A DNA stretch of 34,684 bases from a virus. Where the stretch lies: IMG/VR virus record IMGVR_UViG_3300021963_000379, positions 1 to 34,684 of that record, one strand, 5' to 3'. The translations under genes and the position numbers were made by a program. The notes under the pieces are model-generated. The model was given only the letters and a program-made list of their open reading frames with translations. It made no database searches and had not been told where the DNA came from. This document shows, one piece after another, positions 14,004 to 21,567 of the stretch; position 1 is the first letter of the stretch, and every line of letters begins with the position of its first letter.

Positions 14004-15769
14004 AGTACCCCGCCACGCTCCATTACATAATCGGTTGATGCCCAATGAAAATCAATGCCTTGACTTGCTACATTCAGGCTAATTGAGCCTGCATAGCCTA
14101 TTCCTGTCACGCCTTGCCATATTTTGCTTGTCAATAAAGCCCCACCCCAATTAGCATCATCCCAGAGTGCTGTATCCCAAACCCCTACATCAAGGGTACT
14201 AGGATTAAATGAAATTTGATTGGTCAATGGTACTGTTTCATAATCGGTGCTAATACCGCATAAAACAGTCGGTAAGCCGTTATCGGTCTGTAGGATAGGG
14301 CGTACCATAGTAAAGCGTTTTTGTTGCCCCCTAGACTCAAAATACGAGTAGGCTTGCTGTACAAAAGCGTTGATGTTTGTGCCATCGTCAGAAAAAGAGT
14401 CGTAAAAACGAGCTACATAGCCGTTTCCACCAAAATACATATCTTGACCACTCATTTCCCAACAGTTAGCACTAATATTAGTAAATCTTCCCCAAGACTT
14501 AGTAATGTTGTGCATAACATACTGTTCAGAACCAGTAGTAATTGGGATATTAACTATCAACATATTGTATTTAGCCAAATAATTGATTTGCCATCCATAA
14601 TTAGCTGAATACAGGTCGGCTGCTTGGCTAATAGCGTAGAAAATCTTGTCGGTAATGTTTACACGAGGGTCTAAACGAGTAGATTGCAAGCCTGCGGAAA
14701 GGGGTACAAGACCATCTTGGGTTAAAAGTAGAATGTCACCACCAAATTTAAACACGCATTTACGAGCAAAAGTCTGTCCAATATTCCAAATACCAACCAA
14801 CGCCCAATCATTTGGGTCAGATGGGTCAGAACCCTTGTAAACAGCGACTTCCCCGTTACTTGTAACAAATACGGCTAGGTCATCGACCCCGTAACCAGCG
14901 TCAATAGTCCAAGTCCCCATTGCTTGTAGGTAGCCACCTCGTTTAAATATGCCACCAAGAGGAAATTCGGTTACTGCCCCGTTAATACTATCAACAGGCA
15001 AGTACCAAAAACTAAGAGAGTTTTCTTCTACAAAATACAGACGCTCTTTAAACAAGTTTACATAGGCAAATGTATTAGAGTTTTTACCTGTAATGTAGTA
15101 GTTAATGGTATAAGTTCCTACAGTTGTAGCATCTCCGCTTGGTGCAGTAGCCATTGTGTAGGTAAAGGTTGTAGCACCCGTTACTGTAATGCGGTAAGTG
15201 CCGTTAAATTGGGTAGGAATAGCCCCTGCGACTGTTATGGTGTTACCTGTAACTAATCCATGTGCCACAGCAGTCGTTAGGGTAGCGGTTAAATTGCCTG
15301 TACCACCTCTTGTAATGGTAGAAATAGTCTGTGCGGTGCTTGTCGTAGCACTTCTTGACCATCTTGTGCCATCATAAATCACCATAGGGTCAGTATTGTT
15401 AACAGCAGGCATAAAAGAGCCACCAGCCGTTGTAATCATGGAATGAATCCATTTACCGCTTGTGTTACCAGTCAAACTAGCTGTAGCCGTAGATGTGCTT
15501 GTGTCATAAATAATGCTATCAGTAGATGCAAACAGTTTAGTTGTTGCTGGGCTACTGTAACTCATTAAAGATAAAACTTGCCCTGAAATACCTGTAGAAA
15601 TCTTGGTATAACCCTTACGCATTGTGACATCGGTAGGCGTAGGAAAAAAGTTGACCATTTGAACCGCATCTAAAGGGTTCATTTCGGCTAAAGAATCTCT
15701 TGCGTTCCAGCCCCCAATAGGGGCGGGTAAGGAAGCTGTGACTGCCCGTCTTTGTTGAGCGACTGCCAT
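14000..15769 (-). CDS. Tail nozzle / packaged-DNA stabilisation-like protein
   Basis: A 589-residue beta-rich protein beginning with a conserved tail-protein N-terminus (LPAPIGGWNARDSLAEMNPL, then VNFFPTPTDVTMRKGY). A predicted Ig-like insertion lies at about residues 145-215 (GNLTATLTTAVAHGLVTGNT). The later part contains FKRGGYLQAMGTWTID, beta-propeller-like repeats and a C-terminal membrane-free domain. Proteins with this architecture close the podovirus connector and form the tail nozzle. It lies between the adaptor gene and the acetyltransferase, the expected place. The exact counterpart (P22 gp10-like or T7 gp12-like) cannot be decided by eye. Confidence 0.75.
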   Translation of the reverse strand: MAVAQQRRAVTASLPAPIGGWNARDSLAEMNPLDAVQMVNFFPTPTDVTMRKGYTKISTGISGQVLSLMSYSSPATTKLFASTDSIIYDTSTSTATASLTGNTSGKWIHSMITTAGGSFMPAVNNTDPMVIYDGTRWSRSATTSTAQTISTITRGGTGNLTATLTTAVAHGLVTGNTITVAGAIPTQFNGTYRITVTGATTFTYTMATAPSGDATTVGTYTINYYITGKNSNTFAYVNLFKERLYFVEENSLSFWYLPVDSINGAVTEFPLGGIFKRGGYLQAMGTWTIDAGYGVDDLAVFVTSNGEVAVYKGSDPSDPNDWALVGIWNIGQTFARKCVFKFGGDILLLTQDGLVPLSAGLQSTRLDPRVNITDKIFYAISQAADLYSANYGWQINYLAKYNMLIVNIPITTGSEQYVMHNITKSWGRFTNISANCWEMSGQDMYFGGNGYVARFYDSFSDDGTNINAFVQQAYSYFESRGQQKRFTMVRPILQTDNGLPTVLCGISTDYETVPLTNQISFNPSTLDVGVWDTALWDDANWGGALLTSKIWQGVTGIGYAGSISLNVASQGIDFHWASTDYVMERGGVL

Positions 15770-16692
15770 TATGTCCCGTAGCCAGTATCAGGAATGTTGG
15801 CGTAACCAATAAGCACCTTCGTTGGGTATGGTGCAAACGATAGGTTAGCAGAGCCTTTATCGTTGGCTTTAGCAACATTCAAATAGCGGAAATAGTCTTG
15901 TTGCAATGCAGTAGTGTCAAATCCTTTAATTTGGAAATACTTAAGTTTTGTACCTAAAACCATGACTGTATCGTCAAATATGGTCGTATCGGTATCAGCC
16001 GTAAAGCTGTTCTTAACTTGGTCAGTAGCACTTCTAGCCCAACCTTTTGAGCGGTATTCAAAGCCTAAATACTCTTGTGTGTTATATGGTGGCCAAATTT
16101 GGAACTTATTGCCTAGAATACGCCACCTAATACGAGGGCCTGTTGAAATATACCCCGACTTTAGCCATTGCCATTGTTGGGCATCTTCAGGGCCAAGCAT
16201 CTGCCAATGTTTTGTTTTGTCCCAATGTGTATTGTCCGTAATGGTTTCAAAGTCATTAGGCAAGGGGTATTTAGTCTGTGAAAAGGTAAAAGTCACGCCA
16301 GTATATGTACCACTAGCCAACTGGCTCATAACGATGGTAGAAAGATTTAAACCAGCGTTGTAAGTTACGCTTGACACATAGGTATCTTGATTAATGCCTG
16401 TGCCTGTAATGGAATAATTGCCATTTAAGGCTGTAGCGTCACCCGTTACAATAATGTTATAACTTTGGTCACTAACTGTATCTCCTACAAAGGTGACTGC
16501 ATCGGTATAGAAACGATACTCCAACTGTAAGCCTTGCCAATCATATTCTTTAACCAAATCATAGCCAGTACGATTCATAAGGGCTAAAACTTGTTGTACA
16601 TCTTGACTAGTATTGCCTGCAACATAAGTCGGAATAGCAAGATTTAACTCGCTAGTGGTCTGTTGCATAAGTTGGAGCATCGTTGATGACAT
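15769..16692 (-). CDS. Tail adaptor / head-tail connector-like protein
   Basis: A 307-residue protein. The helical N-terminus (MLQLMQQTTSELNLAIPTYV and LALMNRTGYDLVKEYDW) is followed by a beta-rich centre (about residues 60-140) and a C-terminal helical part with WRILGNKFQIWP and EYRSKGWARS. This layout matches the podovirus tail adaptor ring joining the portal to the nozzle. It abuts the nozzle-like gene (shared 1 nt at 15769) and follows the capsid block. Family assignment is by architecture and order, so confidence is moderate. Confidence 0.7.
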   Translation of the reverse strand: MSSTMLQLMQQTTSELNLAIPTYVAGNTSQDVQQVLALMNRTGYDLVKEYDWQGLQLEYRFYTDAVTFVGDTVSDQSYNIIVTGDATALNGNYSITGTGINQDTYVSSVTYNAGLNLSTIVMSQLASGTYTGVTFTFSQTKYPLPNDFETITDNTHWDKTKHWQMLGPEDAQQWQWLKSGYISTGPRIRWRILGNKFQIWPPYNTQEYLGFEYRSKGWARSATDQVKNSFTADTDTTIFDDTVMVLGTKLKYFQIKGFDTTALQQDYFRYLNVAKANDKGSANLSFAPYPTKVLIGYANIPDTGYGT

Positions 16693-16693
16693 A

Positions 16694-17335
16694 TTAGACT
16701 TCCTCTACGACTTTCTTTTTGCGGGGTTTTTTCTCTCCAACTGCCGCAAGTATAGCCGCCATTTGTTCTTGCATTAAGGCGAGCTTCGCATCAGTTTCAG
16801 CCTTGATTTTAGCAGTTTCCTCGTCTTTTTTGGCAAGTTCTTGCTTTAACTGATTAATTTCTTCAGTTCGTTTTGTGGCTTCTGCGGTTTCTTCGGCAAG
16901 GTTTAGAAAGGTTCTAGCCTTATCCCTAAAGGCGTGGGGTGACATACCAGCAATCATGCCAATGCGTTGAAGCTGTAAGTCTGATGCGTTAGCGATGGAT
17001 TCGACTGTCATAAACTTGATGCCCCGTAGCTCTTGGGCTTGGGATTGGCTAATTAAAGTCCATTCCTCTACAGGTGTTCCAATCATCTCGCTACTAGTGT
17101 CTTGTGTAGCTTGATATTGAAGCCATTGGCGTGGAAAACGCTGTTTGTGGCTATTCTGTGCGTAGGTGTCAATCTCGGTAAGGCTGTCACCAGCGACCAT
17201 AATGCGTACAAAGTCGTAATCTTTGAATATTGGTCTGCCTGCTTCGTTTGATTCATGCTCTAGTTTGACTGCTCGCTTATAAAACTTAACTGCCAAACGA
17301 GAATCTGCGTCTTGCATATCGCTATCTATTGCCAT
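16694..17335 (-). CDS. Conserved phage structural-region protein with C-terminal coiled coil
   Basis: A 213-residue protein of a family found between capsid and adaptor genes in podoviruses. The N-terminal domain has DSRLAVKFYKRAVK and PIFKDYDFVRIMVAGDSLTE, followed by KFMTVESIANASDLQLQRIG. The last 60 residues form a charged coiled coil (TEEINQLKQELAKKDEETAK) with a basic end (KKPRKKKVVEEV). Its role is not known; a head-completion or assembly factor is plausible. It follows a strong terminator at 17371-17411, so its expression may depend on read-through or its own promoter. Confidence 0.7.
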   Translation of the reverse strand: MAIDSDMQDADSRLAVKFYKRAVKLEHESNEAGRPIFKDYDFVRIMVAGDSLTEIDTYAQNSHKQRFPRQWLQYQATQDTSSEMIGTPVEEWTLISQSQAQELRGIKFMTVESIANASDLQLQRIGMIAGMSPHAFRDKARTFLNLAEETAEATKRTEEINQLKQELAKKDEETAKIKAETDAKLALMQEQMAAILAAVGEKKPRKKKVVEEV

Positions 17336-17370
17336 TTTAAAACTCCCAAGTGGTTAGGATACTGCGGTTA

Positions 17371-17411
17371 AAAAAAGAAAAAGGAGCTACCCCATTACGA
17401 GATAGCCCCTT
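17371..17411 (-). terminator. Intrinsic terminator after the capsid genes
   Basis: On the - strand AAGGGGCTATC (17411-17401) pairs with GGGTAGCTCCTT (17392-17381), 11 bp including two G-U pairs. It is followed by a U-tract TTTTTCTTTTTTT. A shorter T-run on the + side (TTGTTTTT, 17410-17417) suggests it may act in both directions. It separates capsid and decoration genes from tail genes. Confidence 0.8.
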
Positions 17412-17431
17412 GTTTTTACTACAATTTTTGA

Positions 17432-17737
17432 TTAGACGCTAGTAGCAGCAAACCAACCAAAGTCACCGCTTGCCATAGATTCGGCTGATACATAAGTGCC
17501 ACCAGATGCGGAAGCAATAAATGTAGAAGCGTTAATAGAGCAAGTTGCGGTAGATGCACCAATAGCAGCACCAGCTTTAGCAAAGACATAACGCTTGCCG
17601 TCAGAGCCAAAAGTTTGTGTGCCAAGTGGCCCAAAGCTAGGAATATCAATGGTAGTTGCACCATTTACATATTCAAAACTAATGGGGGTATTACTATTTA
17701 AATCAACCCCTGCAATGGGGAGTGTTGAGTAAGCCAT
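17432..17737 (-). CDS. Putative capsid decoration (head) protein
   Basis: A 101-residue Ala/Ser/Thr/Gly-rich, probably beta-barrel protein (IPSFGPLGTQTFGSDGKRYV, AKAGAAIGASTATCSI) directly downstream of the major capsid gene, where small decoration or cement proteins are usual. The start has a strong AAGGAA ribosome site, like that of the capsid gene, implying high expression. It is followed by an intrinsic terminator. The role is inferred from position and composition. Confidence 0.7.
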   Translation of the reverse strand: MAYSTLPIAGVDLNSNTPISFEYVNGATTIDIPSFGPLGTQTFGSDGKRYVFAKAGAAIGASTATCSINASTFIASASGGTYVSAESMASGDFGWFAATSV

Positions 17738-17756
17738 GATTATTTCCTTTACTTAA

Positions 17757-18731
17757 TTAGGTGGTCAAAATACCCTGCAACTGTGCGTTGCTGGTGGTTA
17801 AGTTACCTGCCCAACCATAGAGTTTAACAATCGCATCTTGGTTGATGGCTTGACGCTCACCACCGATAGGTACGAAATTACGCTCTTTGTGTGGGCGGAA
17901 GAAAATGTAATTGGTGTTCAAGAGATACATATAGTTGTCATTCTCTTGTTGACCAATACCACCACCGAGTACCACATCAGCAGATGTACCACCGCCGTAG
18001 AACTTGAGGGATGCGAAACCTGCTGCACCTGATTCTTCGGTAGTAATACGCTGAATTGCTTGCAATGCACCTACGAAATACTGATATGCGGTGTTACCAG
18101 CAATGTAAAGGTCAGCTTTGTCTGTACCACGAACCTGCTTGATGGCTGCTTCAGTCATCTTAGCAAGGGTGTTGGTAGAGAGCAAACCAGTAGTTACTTG
18201 GTTACGCCAAAAAGTCCAGTTAGCACGATTAATACCGCCATAAGTGCCTGTGGATGGGGAAGTAGCAACGGCAGCAGCCAAGCCGTCAATGTTCTTACCG
18301 CCATTACCAGTACCATCGCCATACAAATCGCCTGAAATGCGGTTCAAAAGGCGAGCTTCAGAAACTTGCATACGACCATCTAACAGGTCAATGATTGCTT
18401 CTTTGCTTGAGTTTTGGAGCATTTCCAAACCGCTCATTGTTACAGCAGCAGCGTACTGAGCAATCTTAAACTGAGCAGCCGAGATTGGGCTATCAGGAGC
18501 AATGTTCAATACTTCGTAACCGCTATACGAGTTAGCGTTGTTGGTGTTAGGGTCGTTGTACATGATTTCTTCCAAAATCACATTACCACCCGAGAATGGG
18601 CGTACATTGCCCTTAGAGTTAAGTCTTTGCAGAATCGCATTGTTCTGCGTTAAGTTATCAGCCAATTCACCGCTACGACTTTGAATGGTGGTAGCGATAA
18701 TATCGGTGATTGCTGAGTTAGCAAATGCCAT
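17757..18731 (-). CDS. Major capsid protein
   Basis: A 324-residue protein with the expected size and position of an HK97-fold major capsid protein. The N-terminal helix (SRSGELADNLTQNNAILQRL) is followed by GGNVILEEIMYND, then NSSKEAIIDLLDGRMQVSEA (spine helix) and LLNRISGDLYGDGTGNGGKN. Near the C-terminus, LNTNYIFFRPHKERNFVPIG resembles the closing strands common in this fold. It lies between scaffold and decoration genes with a strong ribosome site (AAGGAA). It forms the icosahedral shell. No prohead protease gene is seen, so maturation may be protease-free. Confidence 0.9.
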   Translation of the reverse strand: MAFANSAITDIIATTIQSRSGELADNLTQNNAILQRLNSKGNVRPFSGGNVILEEIMYNDPNTNNANSYSGYEVLNIAPDSPISAAQFKIAQYAAAVTMSGLEMLQNSSKEAIIDLLDGRMQVSEARLLNRISGDLYGDGTGNGGKNIDGLAAAVATSPSTGTYGGINRANWTFWRNQVTTGLLSTNTLAKMTEAAIKQVRGTDKADLYIAGNTAYQYFVGALQAIQRITTEESGAAGFASLKFYGGGTSADVVLGGGIGQQENDNYMYLLNTNYIFFRPHKERNFVPIGGERQAINQDAIVKLYGWAGNLTTSNAQLQGILTT

Positions 18732-18752
18732 GATATTTCCTTTTTAAGTTAA

Positions 18753-19823
18753 TTAAAGCCTACCGCTCTCTGCTTCAGCCATTTGGGCCATCAGTAAAGA
18801 ACGCCTGTCCTTTGCTTCGACTTTCGCCTGCGTTCCGTTAGGAGTAACGGATTTTGGACTAACAGCCGTTGCTTTGGCTCGTGCTACTTGTTGTGCCTTA
18901 GATGCTTGCTTTGTAGCGTTGCTCAGGAGTTTTTCCTGTTCCAACCTAAAGGCTTCATCGTTCATACGCACAGCTTTTGCATAAGCCGTTTCAAGGTCTT
19001 GGGCCTTACCTAGCTCAAGTAGTTGAGCCATTTCTTCCCTAACCATATCAAAGTGCGGAAACCGCTCTCTGTCACTTCGTACTCGCTCAATCTCATTATT
19101 TAATCGAGCTTGTTCTTCTTGCTCAAACCGCCCTTTTATCGTGCTAACCTCTTGATTAACTTGATAAAGTTGTTGCATTAACTGTTGAGTATATGAGTCA
19201 ACTGGTTGTTGCGGTTCGTTAATTTGATTTAAGTTTACTCCATAATCTTGTGCAAGTCTATGAAACATCTGTACTTTTTGTTCATGCGGAGCTTTGGTCA
19301 GAATCATGTGTGCCCGACCTAAGTTGTTTATCCATGCGGCAGGGTGGATTCCTTGTGCTTGGAGTTCAGGTACAAACGGGGTAATTGCTTCCTCAAGAGC
19401 CTTTGCTCGTTCCGCTTCCGCTTTATATACGCTAACGCCTTTTTTAAACTCGTTCTCTCTTTGGTTGAGGTATTCAAGATGTTTCTTACTTTCTTCTTTA
19501 GTTAATGTTTCGCCTTTGGCTATCTTATCCCATAGAGGTAAAAGGTCTTTCTTCCAAGTCGTAGGCTTTGGTATATCGCCAACCTCAAGCTGTTCTTCGG
19601 GCTGTTCGGGTTCTGCCGTATTTTCTGCAACAACCTCAGCGACTTCTTCCTCTGCCACCGCTTCATCTTTAGCGACAAACTGTCCCTTCTCATTCCGAGC
19701 AGGTTCGTCTTGAGAAACTTCCTCTTGCATCTCCTCATGTTCTTCCTCTACGGGTTTACCCTCATCTTGTGGCTCAAGTACATCCTCTAACGCTGCTTCC
19801 AACATCTCTCTGCGGTCTGCCAT
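18753..19823 (-). CDS. Scaffolding protein
   Basis: A 356-residue, extremely charged helical protein. The N-terminal third is acidic (EEHEEMQEEVSQDEP), the middle has KGETLTKEESKKHLEYLNQR, and the C-terminal half has long coiled-coil-like stretches (STIKGRFEQEEQARLNNEIE) and a basic end. This profile and the position immediately before the capsid gene mark it as the scaffold that guides procapsid assembly and then leaves. The ribosome site AAGGAG precedes the ATG by 5 nt. Confidence 0.85.
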   Translation of the reverse strand: MADRREMLEAALEDVLEPQDEGKPVEEEHEEMQEEVSQDEPARNEKGQFVAKDEAVAEEEVAEVVAENTAEPEQPEEQLEVGDIPKPTTWKKDLLPLWDKIAKGETLTKEESKKHLEYLNQRENEFKKGVSVYKAEAERAKALEEAITPFVPELQAQGIHPAAWINNLGRAHMILTKAPHEQKVQMFHRLAQDYGVNLNQINEPQQPVDSYTQQLMQQLYQVNQEVSTIKGRFEQEEQARLNNEIERVRSDRERFPHFDMVREEMAQLLELGKAQDLETAYAKAVRMNDEAFRLEQEKLLSNATKQASKAQQVARAKATAVSPKSVTPNGTQAKVEAKDRRSLLMAQMAEAESGRL

Positions 19824-19832
19824 GATTACTCC

Positions 19833-20207
19833 TTAACGATAGTTTAGTTTGGCGTAAGCAAGCTCGGCAATCTTGCGTTTACGGGTTTCTTGGTCTTTAC
19901 GGCTTAATTCCACAGGTTTGTGCTGTGTCGGTACATCGTTTCCTAATTCAATCATGCGGTGCTGTTTAAGGTGATTTCTGTGGTGACTACGGCTACTAAT
20001 CCAAGTGCCATCGACCTGAGATACATAGCCTTCAATGTCTGACATGACCATTGGTGATTCTTTGGCGGTCATTTCTTGCTTCTGTTTCCATGCTTCTTCA
20101 GCTTCAGGTGTGCCAAGCGTAAATCCCCAAAAATCTAGATATGATTCCTTGTCTGATTTTGTAACTACATGATTTGATTCAGAGTATCCGCACTTAGGGC
20201 AAATCAT
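19833..20207 (-). CDS. Conserved small protein with N-terminal CxxC knuckle
   Basis: A 124-residue protein starting MICPKCGYSESNHVV, a single CPKC pair without a clear second pair. A later conserved-looking block, VSQVDGTWISSRSHHRNHLK then HRMIELGND, resembles a conserved phage block encoded near scaffold or portal genes whose role is unknown. The C-terminus is basic. It is coupled to the glycosyltransferase upstream (shared nt at 20207) and lies 9 nt before the scaffold gene. Confidence 0.65.
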   Translation of the reverse strand: MICPKCGYSESNHVVTKSDKESYLDFWGFTLGTPEAEEAWKQKQEMTAKESPMVMSDIEGYVSQVDGTWISSRSHHRNHLKQHRMIELGNDVPTQHKPVELSRKDQETRKRKIAELAYAKLNYR

Positions 20208-20998
20208 TACATTCTCCTTATTAACTCAGGCACTTTGTCGTATTCGTGGGGTCTTAAAGCCACTACCGAATCGTACCAACGCCCATTTTTCCAACGCCAA
20301 CATACAAATTCTTCTTTAGGCAAAAGCACAATAGTTTTGACTCCTAAAGCCCCAGCTAGGTGTGCAGTACCCGTATCGACTGTTACAATGCCTTTACAGG
20401 CTTTCATGTGTTGGGCGGTTTGCATCCAGTTCTTTTTCCAACCATCGTTAGGTAGGGGGTGAAATGGCCCTTCGCTTTTAGGGTTTAAGGAATAGCAGTT
20501 ATCACCAGTTAGTTTGAGCATTTCCCGACTATCAATAGATTTGATGTAATACAAAGACTTACCCGATGCTTCCCAATTCACCCCAATCTTTGCAGGAATA
20601 TTGCTAGGCGTAGCTTCCAAATAGCCTTCTGAGCCGACAATCTTTTTAGTAGTAATCGGAAATAGACTTTTAACATAAGGTTGACTGTGTGAGATGTAAT
20701 GGGGCAAAGACATTGAGCCAATCCAATAGTCAGCTTCGGGGGCTTCGCCTTTGTCAATTTCATTGGTTATGACATCAACACATTCCATCTGCCCAATGAG
20801 GTAGTGCAATGAAGATTCTTGTAAAACAATAAGTTTTTTAGCCCCCATGACTTTTAAGGCGGGCAAAAAGCGATAGAACTGCAATACATCGCCATAGCCT
20901 TGTTCCATCTGCACCACAATGGATTTACCTAGTAAGGATTCTCCACGCCATACAGGGATTGAAAGGGCAGGCTTATAGGGTGTTGACTGCTCCCCCAT
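20207..20998 (-). CDS. GT9/heptosyltransferase-like glycosyltransferase, likely longer than the ATG form
   Basis: From the ATG at 20998 this is a 263-residue protein with a GT-B-type C-terminal domain: VVQMEQGYGDVLQFYRFLPA, then CKGIVTVDTGTAHLAGALGV and KTIVLLPKE, hallmark segments of GT9 (ADP-heptose transferase-like) and TPR-GT fusions. It probably transfers a sugar to a phage or host-envelope acceptor. The ATG has no Shine-Dalgarno and the homologous N-terminus continues upstream (see 20999-21106). So the real start is probably a rare ATT at 21106, giving about 299 residues. A glycosyltransferase inside the capsid gene order is unusual. Confidence 0.8.
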   Translation of the reverse strand: MGEQSTPYKPALSIPVWRGESLLGKSIVVQMEQGYGDVLQFYRFLPALKVMGAKKLIVLQESSLHYLIGQMECVDVITNEIDKGEAPEADYWIGSMSLPHYISHSQPYVKSLFPITTKKIVGSEGYLEATPSNIPAKIGVNWEASGKSLYYIKSIDSREMLKLTGDNCYSLNPKSEGPFHPLPNDGWKKNWMQTAQHMKACKGIVTVDTGTAHLAGALGVKTIVLLPKEEFVCWRWKNGRWYDSVVALRPHEYDKVPELIRRM

Positions 20999-21106
20999 AA
21001 TGTCTTTGTGCCATCTGTATTCAAAGTGCCTAAAACCCGCTTCGTAACGCCCTGCGTGTAAATGGTCGTAGGCTAACTTGTATAAGGCTTTTATGTCAGT
21101 AGTAAT
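20999..21106 (-). other. In-frame N-terminal extension of the glycosyltransferase with no ATG/GTG/TTG
   Basis: The glycosyltransferase frame stays open upstream of 20998 to a TGA at 21119-21121. It reads KALYKLAYDHLHAGRYEAG then FRHFEYRWHKD, a tetratricopeptide-like repeat ('G.Y..GF.h.EyRW') that normally begins this protein class. No ATG, GTG or TTG occurs there. ATT at 21104-21106 lies 6 nt after GGA within GAGGAAAG, a good ribosome site. A -1 frameshift from the upstream gene, which overlaps by 16 nt, is the alternative. Confidence 0.6.
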
Positions 21107-21567
21107 ATGCTTTCCTCGTCATCTAGTTCTGCTAGGCGTTTAGCTTCTAGGATGGCGAGTTTGGTCTGTAACCTTGCTACCTCTTGCCTATAAGCAACCG
21201 CTTTTAACAGGTTGTTTCGTTGGTTCTCAAGGTAGGCAATAGACTGCTCTAGTTCTGTAGTATCAACTGGCGGTGTACCAGCCTTAACCTCTTGAATAGA
21301 TTGTAGTTTATTTTGTTTCTGTTTAGCAACAATTTTTGGTGGGTCAACTAGACCCCTAATTCTAGCTTTACGAGATTCTCTGTCGGCTCGTTGGGCTTTA
21401 AGTAATGCTAGCTCTTTTTCCCGTATCTTTCGGTCTAATTTTTTTGCCCGTCTAATTTCTTCGGGAGTAAACCCGTCATGGGTATCATCTAATGGAGATG
21501 GGGGTAACCCGCTTATCTGAAAAGCGTTATTTTGAAAGGCGTTTGACTGAAAAGCGGTCTGAAACAT
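21091..21567 (-). CDS. Hypothetical basic coiled-coil protein of the fibre island
   Basis: A 158-residue protein. It begins with a short repeat (FQTAFQSNAFQNNAFQI), a motif seen in phage structural accessory proteins, then a Lys/Arg/Glu-rich coiled coil (about residues 35-75) and a second helical block (EQSIAYLENQRNNLLKAVAY, then further heptads). It ends DDEESILLLT, and that end carries the ribosome site for the glycosyltransferase. Function unknown. Start and stop overlap its neighbours. Confidence 0.65.
   Translation of the reverse strand: MFQTAFQSNAFQNNAFQISGLPPSPLDDTHDGFTPEEIRRAKKLDRKIREKELALLKAQRADRESRKARIRGLVDPPKIVAKQKQNKLQSIQEVKAGTPPVDTTELEQSIAYLENQRNNLLKAVAYRQEVARLQTKLAILEAKRLAELDDEESILLLT

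Noticed and set aside
15914-16363. 149-codon + strand frame opposite the tail adaptor gene
   Set aside because: Antisense shadow; Cys/Ser/Trp-rich with no operon context.
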